DNA from: an archaeon
GTDB taxonomy: Archaea; Thermoproteota; Bathyarchaeia; TCS64
Reading direction: 5' to 3'
DNA length: 13,833 nucleotides
Assembly (NCBI GenBank): GCA_020444005.1
Contig: JAHLLU010000020.1
Location: forward strand, 1-13,833
Under the pieces are notes generated by a model. The model worked only from the letters and a program-made list of their open reading frames with translations, was not told the DNA's origin and searched no databases. Positions within the stretch are counted from its first letter, which is position 1. Every line of letters begins with the position of its first letter. Shown here one piece after another: positions 1-6,308 of this stretch. The translations under genes and the position numbers were made by a program.

Positions 1-311
1 CCCTTAACAAGGAATATCTCGATACAGTAACCTCCCTCAATATGCATATGCATGTTACCAAAGATCAAGTTATCAAACCCGTTACGTAGATCAATTAACC
101 CGATATGGGTTCCAACTTCTTCAGTCTGGCTGATGATTGTAACAGTGGACAATAGCTCCCCGCGCTGTATCTTTGTGAGATTGTACTCGTTTAATACGTC
201 TCGTATGGCGAGTCGCAGGGCCTCGCTTCTGCTGCTGTATCCTGATTCCTCTACAAACTGGTCGAGTCTGTCTAGAAGATCGTTTGTTAGGCTAACGCTG
301 ATAACAGTCAT
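1..311 (-). CDS. NikR/CopG-like metal-responsive regulator (3' end cut off)
   Basis: The minus-strand frame opens with ATG at 311-309 and runs off the left edge after 103 codons. Residues 1-45 look like a ribbon-helix-helix DNA-binding domain (MTVISVSLTNDLLDRLDQFV, then a helix containing SRSEALRLAIRDVL). Residues 53-103 look like the ACT-like metal-sensing domain of NikR. The motif HMH-x5-C places H88, H90 and C96 at the spacing of E. coli NikR H87, H89 and C95. The fourth classical ligand (E. coli H76, H. pylori H88), contributed by the partner subunit, aligns here with N77. The gene is divergent from the metal ATPase at 411, so control of that pump is the obvious inference. It is a NikR-family paralogue, but nickel sensing is uncertain because of the missing ligand. 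The C-terminal part is outside the window. Confidence 0.85.
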   Translation of the reverse strand, partial: MTVISVSLTNDLLDRLDQFVEESGYSSRSEALRLAIRDVLNEYNLTKIQRGELLSTVTIISQTEEVGTHIGLIDLRNGFDNLIFGNMHMHIEGGYCIEIFLVK

Positions 312-410
312 AGTTTAATAAAAAAGGTTGCCAAATTTATTAATTTCTAATAAAATAACCCCATTAGATAGCATTATATTAATAAAATGCAGTGAACCGA
401 TACAAAGGAA
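312..410. promoter_or_regulatory. Divergent promoter/operator region, regulator and metal ATPase
   Basis: This AT-rich gap separates the two divergent start codons. The octamer TAATAAAA occurs three times in the same orientation at 316-323, 348-355 and 380-387, so the repeats are exactly 32 bp apart. TTTATTA at 336-342 and TAATAAA at 348-354 form a perfect 7-bp inverted repeat with a 5-bp spacer. This dyad lies about 25-43 bp upstream of the regulator start, where its TATA box should be. TTATATTA at 374-381 is a candidate TATA box for the ATPase, giving a leader of only a few bases. Ribbon-helix-helix proteins usually bind short repeats, so this is a plausible operator. Binding itself is inferred. 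Confidence 0.55.
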
Positions 411-2429
411 ATGGAAGACCACCAGCACCACGATGAACACCATCATGAGCATAATCACGGTGATACATTATGCACCGCGTGTAGCATGGATAGTTCATGC
501 GCATGTGGAAATGGCGACCATTCTTGTGCTAGCTGTGGACACGATCACAGTCACAGCCACGAGGAGACAAGCTGGACAAACACAATCATAATCGGTTTAA
601 TCATAGCCACAGGCATAGTCTTGGATTATCTTGGCATCGGTGGACCAGCTTCAACCATCATCTTGGTCACAGCCATGATCGTATCAGGGTACAGAATGGC
701 GATAAACGGCATCAAGAGCCTACTGAAAGGCAATATCGGTATAGATTTTCTTGTTACAATAGCCGCTGTTGGAGCCACCCTAATAGGTCAATACCAAGAA
801 GCCGCCTTAGTGGTCTTCCTCAAAGATATATCGCTTAAACTGGAGGTTATCGCCTCTGAGCGTGCAAGACACGCCATCGAGGCTTTGATGGAGCTACGCC
901 CAGAAATAGCAACCATCAAGACTGAGGAGGGCGAAAAAACAGTACCAGTTAATCAGGTTCTACCCGGAGAGGTCTTTATCGTCCGGCCCGGTGACAGGAT
1001 TCCACTCGATGGCGCGGTGGTTGATGGAGATACATCTGTTGATCAATCCGCCATGACGGGAGAATCAATACCCGTCCATAAGACAGTTCATGACGAGGTA
1101 TACGCGGGAACCATAAATCTCGACGGCTACTTGGCTGTCAAGACTACACGAGCATCAGCGGAAAGCATGCTATCAAACATCCTACGAATGGTACAGGAAG
1201 CAGAAAACCGCAGAAGCCCCACAGAGACCCTGGTTAACAGGTTTGCTCGATACTATACACCTGCTATAATCGTCTTGGCGGTCTTGTTCGCTGCTGTACC
1301 TCCGCTACTCTGGGGTGCGGCGTTGATTCCATCCATCTATAACAGCCTAGTATTGCTGGTCATCGGATGTCCATGTGCTTTAACGATAGCCACACCAGTT
1401 GCTATGGTCTCGGCTATCACAAGTGCCAGCAGAAACGGTGTATTGATCAAGGGAAGCACATTCATCGAGGAGATAAACCTAGCCAAAGTATATGCTTTTG
1501 ACAAGACAGGCACATTGACAGCTGGAAAACCAGTAGTAACAGACATCGTAGCTTTTGATGTCAGCCGGGAGGAGGTCTTAGCCATCACTCAGGCACTTGA
1601 GGAGAACAGTAAACACCCAATCGCAGAGGCGATAAAAACAGAGGCAATCCAATGGAAGCTGCCAGACTATACAGCTGATGAGTTCCTGAGTTCAACCGGT
1701 AGAGGAGTAGAGGCAACCATCAACGACACCAAATACAGGATAGGAAACCAGCGACTATTACATGAGAATGGAATCAAGTACCCCCACGCCGAGATAGAGA
1801 CTCTTGAGAAACAGGGAAAAACCGTAGTTGTTGTAAGCCGTGAAGACACCGTGATGGGACTCATCGCCTTGATGGATCAAAGTAGAAAAACAGCGAAACA
1901 AGCCATAAGAGAACTTCGTGAACAAGGAATGAAGGTGGAGATGCTCACAGGTGACAACGAGACCACCGCAGCAGCAATAGCTGAACAAGTAGGCTTCAAC
2001 GGATACCATGCGAATCTGTTACCAGACGAAAAACTCGGGGCAATAGAGGAACTGAAACAGTATGGTAAGGTGGTCATGATTGGTGACGGTGTTAATGATG
2101 CTCCGGCACTTGCAGCGGCTGACGTTGGAATAGCTATGGGAGGTCTCGGGAGCGATATTGCCTTGGAGACCGCTGATATAGTGCTTCTAGAAGATGACTT
2201 GACCAGGATCAGCTATATTCAGCGTCTAAGTAAGACAACTTTGAGTAGAATTAAGGAGAACATCACTGTCTCGGTGGTGATGAAGCTAGCTATCGTAGTA
2301 CTGGCGGCCTTGGGCACCATCAGTCTATGGGTCTCGGTAATCCTTGGAGACGTGGGACTAGCCCTACTGGTGATACTGAACAGCATTAGGATCACCAACG
2401 TAAAGCCCGGCAAGCTCAGTAAGGAATAA
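411..2429 (+). CDS. P1B-type heavy-metal-exporting ATPase with His/Cys-rich N-terminus
   Basis: This 672-residue membrane pump should use ATP to export a soft or transition-metal cation. All P-type landmarks are present: TGES in the actuator domain, CPC (C320-P-C322) in the metal-path helix, the phosphorylation site DKTGTLT (D364), the P1B-specific HP dipeptide (H402-P403), TGDN, and GDGVNDAP near 558-565. The last membrane helix carries GDVGLALLVILNSIRI (D647). CPC plus this Asp-x-Gly resembles P1B-2 pumps of the ZntA/CadA type (Zn2+, Cd2+, Pb2+) rather than copper pumps. There is no classical HMA ferredoxin-like domain. Instead residues 1-55 hold 13 His and 6 Cys, the latter arranged as CxxC, CxC and CxxC. 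Divergent pairing with a NikR-like regulator leaves nickel or cobalt open. No well-spaced Shine-Dalgarno site precedes the ATG. Confidence 0.93.
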   Translation: MEDHQHHDEHHHEHNHGDTLCTACSMDSSCACGNGDHSCASCGHDHSHSHEETSWTNTIIIGLIIATGIVLDYLGIGGPASTIILVTAMIVSGYRMAINGIKSLLKGNIGIDFLVTIAAVGATLIGQYQEAALVVFLKDISLKLEVIASERARHAIEALMELRPEIATIKTEEGEKTVPVNQVLPGEVFIVRPGDRIPLDGAVVDGDTSVDQSAMTGESIPVHKTVHDEVYAGTINLDGYLAVKTTRASAESMLSNILRMVQEAENRRSPTETLVNRFARYYTPAIIVLAVLFAAVPPLLWGAALIPSIYNSLVLLVIGCPCALTIATPVAMVSAITSASRNGVLIKGSTFIEEINLAKVYAFDKTGTLTAGKPVVTDIVAFDVSREEVLAITQALEENSKHPIAEAIKTEAIQWKLPDYTADEFLSSTGRGVEATINDTKYRIGNQRLLHENGIKYPHAEIETLEKQGKTVVVVSREDTVMGLIALMDQSRKTAKQAIRELREQGMKVEMLTGDNETTAAAIAEQVGFNGYHANLLPDEKLGAIEELKQYGKVVMIGDGVNDAPALAAADVGIAMGGLGSDIALETADIVLLEDDLTRISYIQRLSKTTLSRIKENITVSVVMKLAIVVLAALGTISLWVSVILGDVGLALLVILNSIRITNVKPGKLSKE

Positions 2430-2439
2430 ATCTTATACC
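2430..2439 (+). promoter_or_regulatory. TATA-like box before the PDCD5-family gene
   Basis: ATCTTATACC lies about 30 bp before the ATG at 2465. No Shine-Dalgarno sequence precedes that ATG, which fits a leaderless or near-leaderless archaeal transcript. The box begins right at the stop codon of the ATPase, so the gene may be transcribed separately from it. Confidence 0.45.
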
Positions 2440-2464
2440 TACAGCCTATTTGCTGCGATAACAC

Positions 2465-2863
2465 ATGGATGACGAACTGGAACGGATAAAACAGCGGCGC
2501 CTAGAGGAGATGAAACGCCAGCTAATGCTCAAACAGATAAAAGAAAAAGAAGCAGCTGAGCCCGAGCCAGAGAAACCCAAAAAGCCCACCAACAGAGATA
2601 TTCTTGACAGCCAATTTGGCGACAGAGCTTGGGAGGTCTATAACGCAGCAGTCTATCAGTACCCACAAGTTATGCCACAAGTAGAGCAAATACTAATAGA
2701 AGGCATCAAAACAGGAAAAATCAGGGACATCATAGATGGAGCAGCCCTAATGGGTTTCTTCAGATCCATCGGTATACCAGTTCGGCTTCAGACAACCATC
2801 AGGATCAGTGAGAAAGGCGAACTGAAGACACTGGAACAGAAGATGAAAGAAGACATCAATTAA
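2465..2863 (+). CDS. PDCD5/TFAR19-family DNA-binding protein
   Basis: This 132-residue protein matches the architecture of the archaeal and eukaryotic PDCD5 (dsDNA-binding, TFAR19) family. An N-terminal charged helix (DDELERIKQRRLEEMKRQ) is followed by an acidic/proline linker (about residues 28-42) and a helical core. The core holds ILDSQFGDRAWEV, then VEQILIEGIKTGKIRDII, then a C-terminal basic/acidic tail. Archaeal members bind double-stranded DNA, but their cellular role is not well defined. It is slightly longer than many archaeal members because of the linker and the segment around GIPVRLQTTIRIS. Its 3' end overlaps the convergent thioredoxin-like gene by 8 bp. Family assignment is by recognition of the pattern, not by an alignment. 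Confidence 0.8.
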   Translation: MDDELERIKQRRLEEMKRQLMLKQIKEKEAAEPEPEKPKKPTNRDILDSQFGDRAWEVYNAAVYQYPQVMPQVEQILIEGIKTGKIRDIIDGAALMGFFRSIGIPVRLQTTIRISEKGELKTLEQKMKEDIN

Positions 2864-3263
2864 ACTTTTCAAAGGCTTTTACAAGCTCATCCTTTGTGGG
2901 GATTCGTCCCTTCATCACTATTTGGCTATTCAAGGCGATGATAGGCGCGTTTTCAGTCATGTACTCACCATAGGTATAGTGAGTGACAGTATCTTCTCCG
3001 CTTGTGACAAGCACCATGTTCAGTCGCTCGATGCTGTAATCGATGTCGCTAACATCTACGAACTCTAGGTTGCATTGATCGCATGTAATGTAACCTGTCT
3101 CTTCAAGGAGGAAATAGAGATCATCCATGAGCTCTTTCTCAGCCTCTTGGAAGCCACAGTTCTGGTCACAGCTGGTGCAAGAAGAACAAGCGATACCACA
3201 ACCTACGCCACATGAATCAGCGTTCAAACGTGGGAACACAGTAACCTTAACTGGCTTACTCAT
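2856..3263 (-). CDS. Cys-rich thioredoxin-like protein
   Basis: This 135-residue protein begins with a beta strand (KVTVFPR) followed by a dense cysteine stretch: C18, C22, C26, C29, C32 and C36. A further CxxC lies at C61/C64. The C-terminal segment APIIALNSQIVMKGRIPT, followed by DELVKAFEK, matches the cis-Pro strand, hairpin and last helix of thioredoxin-like redox domains. The usual active-site loop therefore seems replaced by a six-Cys segment that could bind metal or an Fe-S cluster, or form several disulfides. It lies 48 bp downstream of wtpC in the same direction but has its own TATA-like box. The ATG has no Shine-Dalgarno site. I do not recognise a named family. A redox or metal-handling role is inferred. 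Confidence 0.75.
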   Translation of the reverse strand: MSKPVKVTVFPRLNADSCGVGCGIACSSCTSCDQNCGFQEAEKELMDDLYFLLEETGYITCDQCNLEFVDVSDIDYSIERLNMVLVTSGEDTVTHYTYGEYMTENAPIIALNSQIVMKGRIPTKDELVKAFEKFN

Positions 3264-3287
3264 ATCAAAGATGGGGCGTTACCGTCG

Positions 3288-3297
3288 CTATTATAGC
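3288..3297 (-). promoter_or_regulatory. TATA-like box before the Cys-rich thioredoxin-like gene
   Basis: On the minus strand this reads GCTATAATAG, centred about 29 bp before the ATG at 3263. That spacing puts the transcription start within a few bases of the start codon. This suggests a leaderless mRNA separate from, or additional to, read-through from wtpC. Confidence 0.5.
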
Positions 3298-3311
3298 TTC
3301 CCAGAAAGAGA

Positions 3312-4361
3312 TTAGTGCTTTATTAGATGTACAGCGGTAGCTTTGAAGCTAGCATATATCTCTGTGCCGGGTTTCAGTTCGAGTTCTTCTACTGATTGAT
3401 GGGTCACAACGGCGCTAAGACCAGTGTTAAGGTGAATCTGATAGATGCTCCCCAACTGAGTCACGTTCTCTACAGTGCTTTTTAACACGTTACGGGCGCT
3501 GGTCTCAATGGGTGCTTTACTGAGTATGATGTTTTCCGGGCGCAAGAAAGCGTAAACCTCACCCGAGCCCAGAGCGGAGGTAGCGTATAACCGATACCCA
3601 TTGAACTCAACATGAGCTACACCTTCAACGTTTTCAACAATATTCCCCTTGATCACGTTATCGACCCCAAGGAAATCCGCAACCATCACCGATGAAGGCG
3701 TATTGAACACCTCTTGAGGTGACCCGATTTGAGCCATCTCACCATCAATGATAACCGCGACTCGATCAGCGAGTAAAAGTGCCTCGGTTTGATCATGGGT
3801 AACATGCACAGTTGTGGTGCCCTGTGCCCTGTGGATTCGTTTTAATTCCTCTCGCAGAGCCTCCCTTGTACGTGTGTCCAAGGCGCTTAACGGTTCATCG
3901 AGTAACAGAATATCGGGTTCAATCACCAACGCCCTAGCTATAGCTACGCGCTGCTGTTCGCCTCCGGATAGATTTCGAGGATATCTGGCTCGTAGCCCAG
4001 TTATGTTTAGCATTTCGAGCAGTGATTCTACTCGTTTATCTGCTTCCTGTTCTGGGATTTCTCTTATCTCTAAACCAAACCTGATGTTTTCTTCGACTGT
4101 CATGTGAGGGAACAATGCATAGTCTTGATAGACGAACCCTACGTTTCTGTGTTCAGGCATCACATCACTGCATTCTTTACCTCGAAGCAGTATCTCGCCG
4201 CTGTTAGGCGTATAGAACCCCGCAATTGTCTCTAAAATCAGTGTTTTACCGGCTCCTGTAGGCCCAAGGATGACAAAATATTCACCTTCGTCTACTGTGA
4301 AGCTGACGTCTCGAAGCCTGAAGGTCCCCCAGTCATGGCTTACGTCTTTGAATGTAATCAA
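3312..4361 (-). CDS. wtpC: Tungstate/molybdate ABC transporter ATP-binding protein WtpC
   Basis: This is the cytoplasmic ATPase of the oxyanion importer. It has Walker A GPTGAGKT (near residue 35), a Q-loop in VYQDYALFPH, the signature LSGGEQQRVAIARAL (near 131), Walker B ILLLDEP followed by the D-loop SALD, and the H-loop VTHD. The region after about residue 230 looks like a TOBE/MOP regulatory domain that in relatives binds molybdate or tungstate and can inhibit uptake. A GTG at 4373 is in frame, but a TTG at 4361-4359 is preferred. It has a GAGGTG Shine-Dalgarno sequence about 9 nt upstream and overlaps the wtpB stop as TTGA. The GTG sits within that Shine-Dalgarno sequence. The TTG start gives 349 residues and the GTG start 353. 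Confidence 0.92.
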   Translation of the reverse strand: MITFKDVSHDWGTFRLRDVSFTVDEGEYFVILGPTGAGKTLILETIAGFYTPNSGEILLRGKECSDVMPEHRNVGFVYQDYALFPHMTVEENIRFGLEIREIPEQEADKRVESLLEMLNITGLRARYPRNLSGGEQQRVAIARALVIEPDILLLDEPLSALDTRTREALREELKRIHRAQGTTTVHVTHDQTEALLLADRVAVIIDGEMAQIGSPQEVFNTPSSVMVADFLGVDNVIKGNIVENVEGVAHVEFNGYRLYATSALGSGEVYAFLRPENIILSKAPIETSARNVLKSTVENVTQLGSIYQIHLNTGLSAVVTHQSVEELELKPGTEIYASFKATAVHLIKH

Positions 4362-5158
4362 TTTCGCCGCCACCTCTCAGAGTAAAGTCGGAGCAAAAGG
4401 AACACCGTTAGACAGATGATTATCAACATCACAGCGATAGGCTGGCTACCCTTGAGCCCCATGGTTGTAAACCGGTAATAGATGAGAACAGGCGCAATCA
4501 TGGGATAGAAAGCGATCATAACCACGGCTCCAAACTCGCTGATACCACGAGCCCAGCTCAAAATCGCCCCAGATAACAGACTCCGCACAGCTAAAGGCAA
4601 TGTAACGCGACTGAAAGCCTCCCACTGATTAGCACCAAGGGTGCGCGCTACACGTTCAAGTCTTGAGTCCACGCTCAGGAACCCATCCCTAGCAGCGTTA
4701 ATATACAGAGAGGAGCTTACAAAAGCCATCGCAGCAACGATGCCCGCTAAGTGATCCTCAAAAACGATGCCGATGCCTGCGAAAACCGATCCAAGGGGGC
4801 TTCTGCTCATTAAAAGCACGTAGAGGGCGATTCCCGCCACGCTGTGTGGGATAATAACGGGGACATCAATCACCGCCTCTATGAGACTTTTTCCACTGAA
4901 GTCATGTCGAGCGAGAACATAGGCGAGAGGTGTCCCGAATAGTACTGTGAATATTGTTGAAAGCAGGCTGGCGTAGAGGGTTAAACCAATGGACTCCAAT
5001 ACAAAGGAGTCTGTAGCCGCGTCAATGAGACCACCAAAGTCGAATAACACCTGTCGTGCCACCATGTTCAGTAAAGTGAATACCGTGAATAGTAGCAGAA
5101 CTGAGCCTATTACTGAGAAAATAATGGATAATGGATAGCGGCGGCGAGTGATGCTCAT
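4358..5158 (-). CDS. wtpB: Tungstate/molybdate ABC transporter permease WtpB
   Basis: This is an integral membrane permease of the molybdate/tungstate family with about six hydrophobic segments. The cytoplasmic EAA loop that contacts the ATPase is visible (LERVARTLGANQWEAFSRV, then TLPLA), followed by SWARGISEFGAVVMIAF, typical of ModB/WtpB permeases. An in-frame GTG at 5173 would overlap wtpA, but the ATG at 5158-5156 is favoured. AGGA lies 5 nt upstream of it, and it falls directly after the wtpA stop. This gives 266 residues. Order and spacing show one operon, wtpA-wtpB-wtpC. Confidence 0.92.
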   Translation of the reverse strand: MSITRRRYPLSIIFSVIGSVLLLFTVFTLLNMVARQVLFDFGGLIDAATDSFVLESIGLTLYASLLSTIFTVLFGTPLAYVLARHDFSGKSLIEAVIDVPVIIPHSVAGIALYVLLMSRSPLGSVFAGIGIVFEDHLAGIVAAMAFVSSSLYINAARDGFLSVDSRLERVARTLGANQWEAFSRVTLPLAVRSLLSGAILSWARGISEFGAVVMIAFYPMIAPVLIYYRFTTMGLKGSQPIAVMLIIICLTVFLLLRLYSERWRRN

Positions 5159-5159
5159 A

Positions 5160-6203
5160 TTAATCCTGTTCACTTATGAAAGGTATGAGGCTTTCTGGTG
5201 CCGCATCAAGGTTATCCACCATAGCTGGATTAATTGGAGGTTGTCCAAGCTCTGTGAAGACAGAGTCACCGGTATCATCAATCATGTATTTGATGAACAA
5301 GGCACCATATTCAGGATGTAAAGCGTTACTGGGCACTGTAACGCCATAGACTATAGGTTTGCCTGTGCTTGTACCGCTTGTCTTCTCCACTTTTACAGTA
5401 GAATATGTATCTGAGTAGGCTAGTTCACTGAGATCAATTGATGCGGGTAGATCCAAGTACATCATCCCATGCTGCTTGGCGACGCTGCTATACTCAAAGG
5501 CATAATCTAGTCCACCGCTCTCAACGAGACTAACTAACTCGACTGATTTGTCTCTGATGGATATTTTATCTGTGTCTGGAGCCAAGTCCTCCATATTACT
5601 ATCAATCATGTAGACACCATCGACTTCACTAACAGTGATACCACAGTAATCCGAGACCAATGACTCAAACAAAGAGTCATCACCATACTCTGCTTCCGCT
5701 AGCTGTATCACCATGGGTGTCCTGTAGCCGCAGGGGTCAAGGTTTGGGTTACTGAAACCCCATTTCACGTCAGGTCTCTGGAGAATCTCGTACCAGTTTT
5801 CCTCATTGATCTCATCGGCGTATCGACTGGTCTCGGCGTAGGCTAGGGTCATCTCGTTTTTCGCGAATACGATATACCAGTCAGCATAATCGGGCATCAT
5901 CATATTTGGAATCAATGAATAGTCTGCTGATGCAACTACGTCGGCTAGTTCACCAACTTCTGTTACCTTTTGGACGCATTGTACGCTTCCAGCCGGCTCC
6001 AGTTGAACATCCACATTAGGGTAATCAGCTTCAAACCGTGCATCTACTTCTTCAAGGGGCACCGTGAGGCTTCCGGCGTGGAAAACCTTGAGAACTATTT
6101 CTTCTTCCTCTGGTGGTTCTGTGTTAATGTAACTGTAAACTCCAATTCCTATTACTAAAAGTAATACGACTGCGATGGGCAGCGCGTTCTTCTTTAACGA
6201 CAT
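5160..6203 (-). CDS. wtpA: Tungstate/molybdate-binding protein WtpA
   Basis: This 347-residue extracytoplasmic binding protein captures WO4(2-) or MoO4(2-) for WtpBC. Residues 6-26 form one hydrophobic segment with no lipobox cysteine, so it is probably a membrane-anchored or signal-cleaved protein. It is followed by an acidic linker (PPEEEEI). Diagnostic WtpA motifs follow: VFHAGSLTVPLEEV (residues 40-53), ADVVASADYSLIP, YADWYIVFAKNEM, GFSNPNLDPCGYRTPM and AFEYSSVAKQHG. D156 (in LDPCGY) and E237 (in FEYSSV) match the two carboxylates that complete octahedral oxyanion binding in archaeal WtpA/ModA structures. These proteins typically prefer tungstate. The specificity here is inferred. It is the first gene of the operon, divergent from moaA, without a Shine-Dalgarno site. 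Confidence 0.94.
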   Translation of the reverse strand: MSLKKNALPIAVVLLLVIGIGVYSYINTEPPEEEEIVLKVFHAGSLTVPLEEVDARFEADYPNVDVQLEPAGSVQCVQKVTEVGELADVVASADYSLIPNMMMPDYADWYIVFAKNEMTLAYAETSRYADEINEENWYEILQRPDVKWGFSNPNLDPCGYRTPMVIQLAEAEYGDDSLFESLVSDYCGITVSEVDGVYMIDSNMEDLAPDTDKISIRDKSVELVSLVESGGLDYAFEYSSVAKQHGMMYLDLPASIDLSELAYSDTYSTVKVEKTSGTSTGKPIVYGVTVPSNALHPEYGALFIKYMIDDTGDSVFTELGQPPINPAMVDNLDAAPESLIPFISEQD

Positions 6204-6308
6204 GCTTATCTATGCAATTCGTATTTGCTCATTGATAAAAATACCGAATGGCTTTTCTATGCATAACAGTTTTCTATTGCAAATCCCCAAATAGGAGAGG
6301 CGAAAAAA
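6204..6308. promoter_or_regulatory. Divergent promoter region between wtpA and moaA
   Basis: This 105-bp gap should hold both promoters of the cofactor island. The AT-rich stretch TTGATAAAAATACC at 6232-6245 could serve as a TATA element for either direction. On the minus strand it lies about 30-40 bp before the wtpA ATG, and on the plus strand it would start transcription near 6265. The octamer TCTATGCA occurs twice in direct orientation, at 6209-6216 and 6256-6263. ATTTGC at 6223-6228 is mirrored by GCAAAT at 6279-6284. These could be regulator sites, but they are short and no known molybdate/tungstate operator is recognisable. Confidence 0.4.
6294..6300 (+). promoter_or_regulatory. Shine-Dalgarno site deciding the moaA start
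   Basis: GGAGAGG ends 8 nt before the in-frame CTG at 6309. It is the only good ribosome-binding site upstream of the radical-SAM motif. No ATG, GTG or TTG is in frame between the stop at 6264-6266 and that motif. It therefore supports CTG as the initiator. Confidence 0.5.

Noticed and set aside
52..318. Plus-strand open frame at 52-318
   Set aside because: It is the shadow of the NikR-like gene on the minus strand, which has clear family motifs.
312..410. E. coli-type NikR operator (GTATGA-N16-TCATAC)
   Set aside because: No such half-sites are present in the gap; only the AT-rich repeats are seen.
1337..2464. Several minus-strand open frames inside the ATPase gene
   Set aside because: They have no recognisable motifs and lie within a strongly conserved plus-strand coding region.
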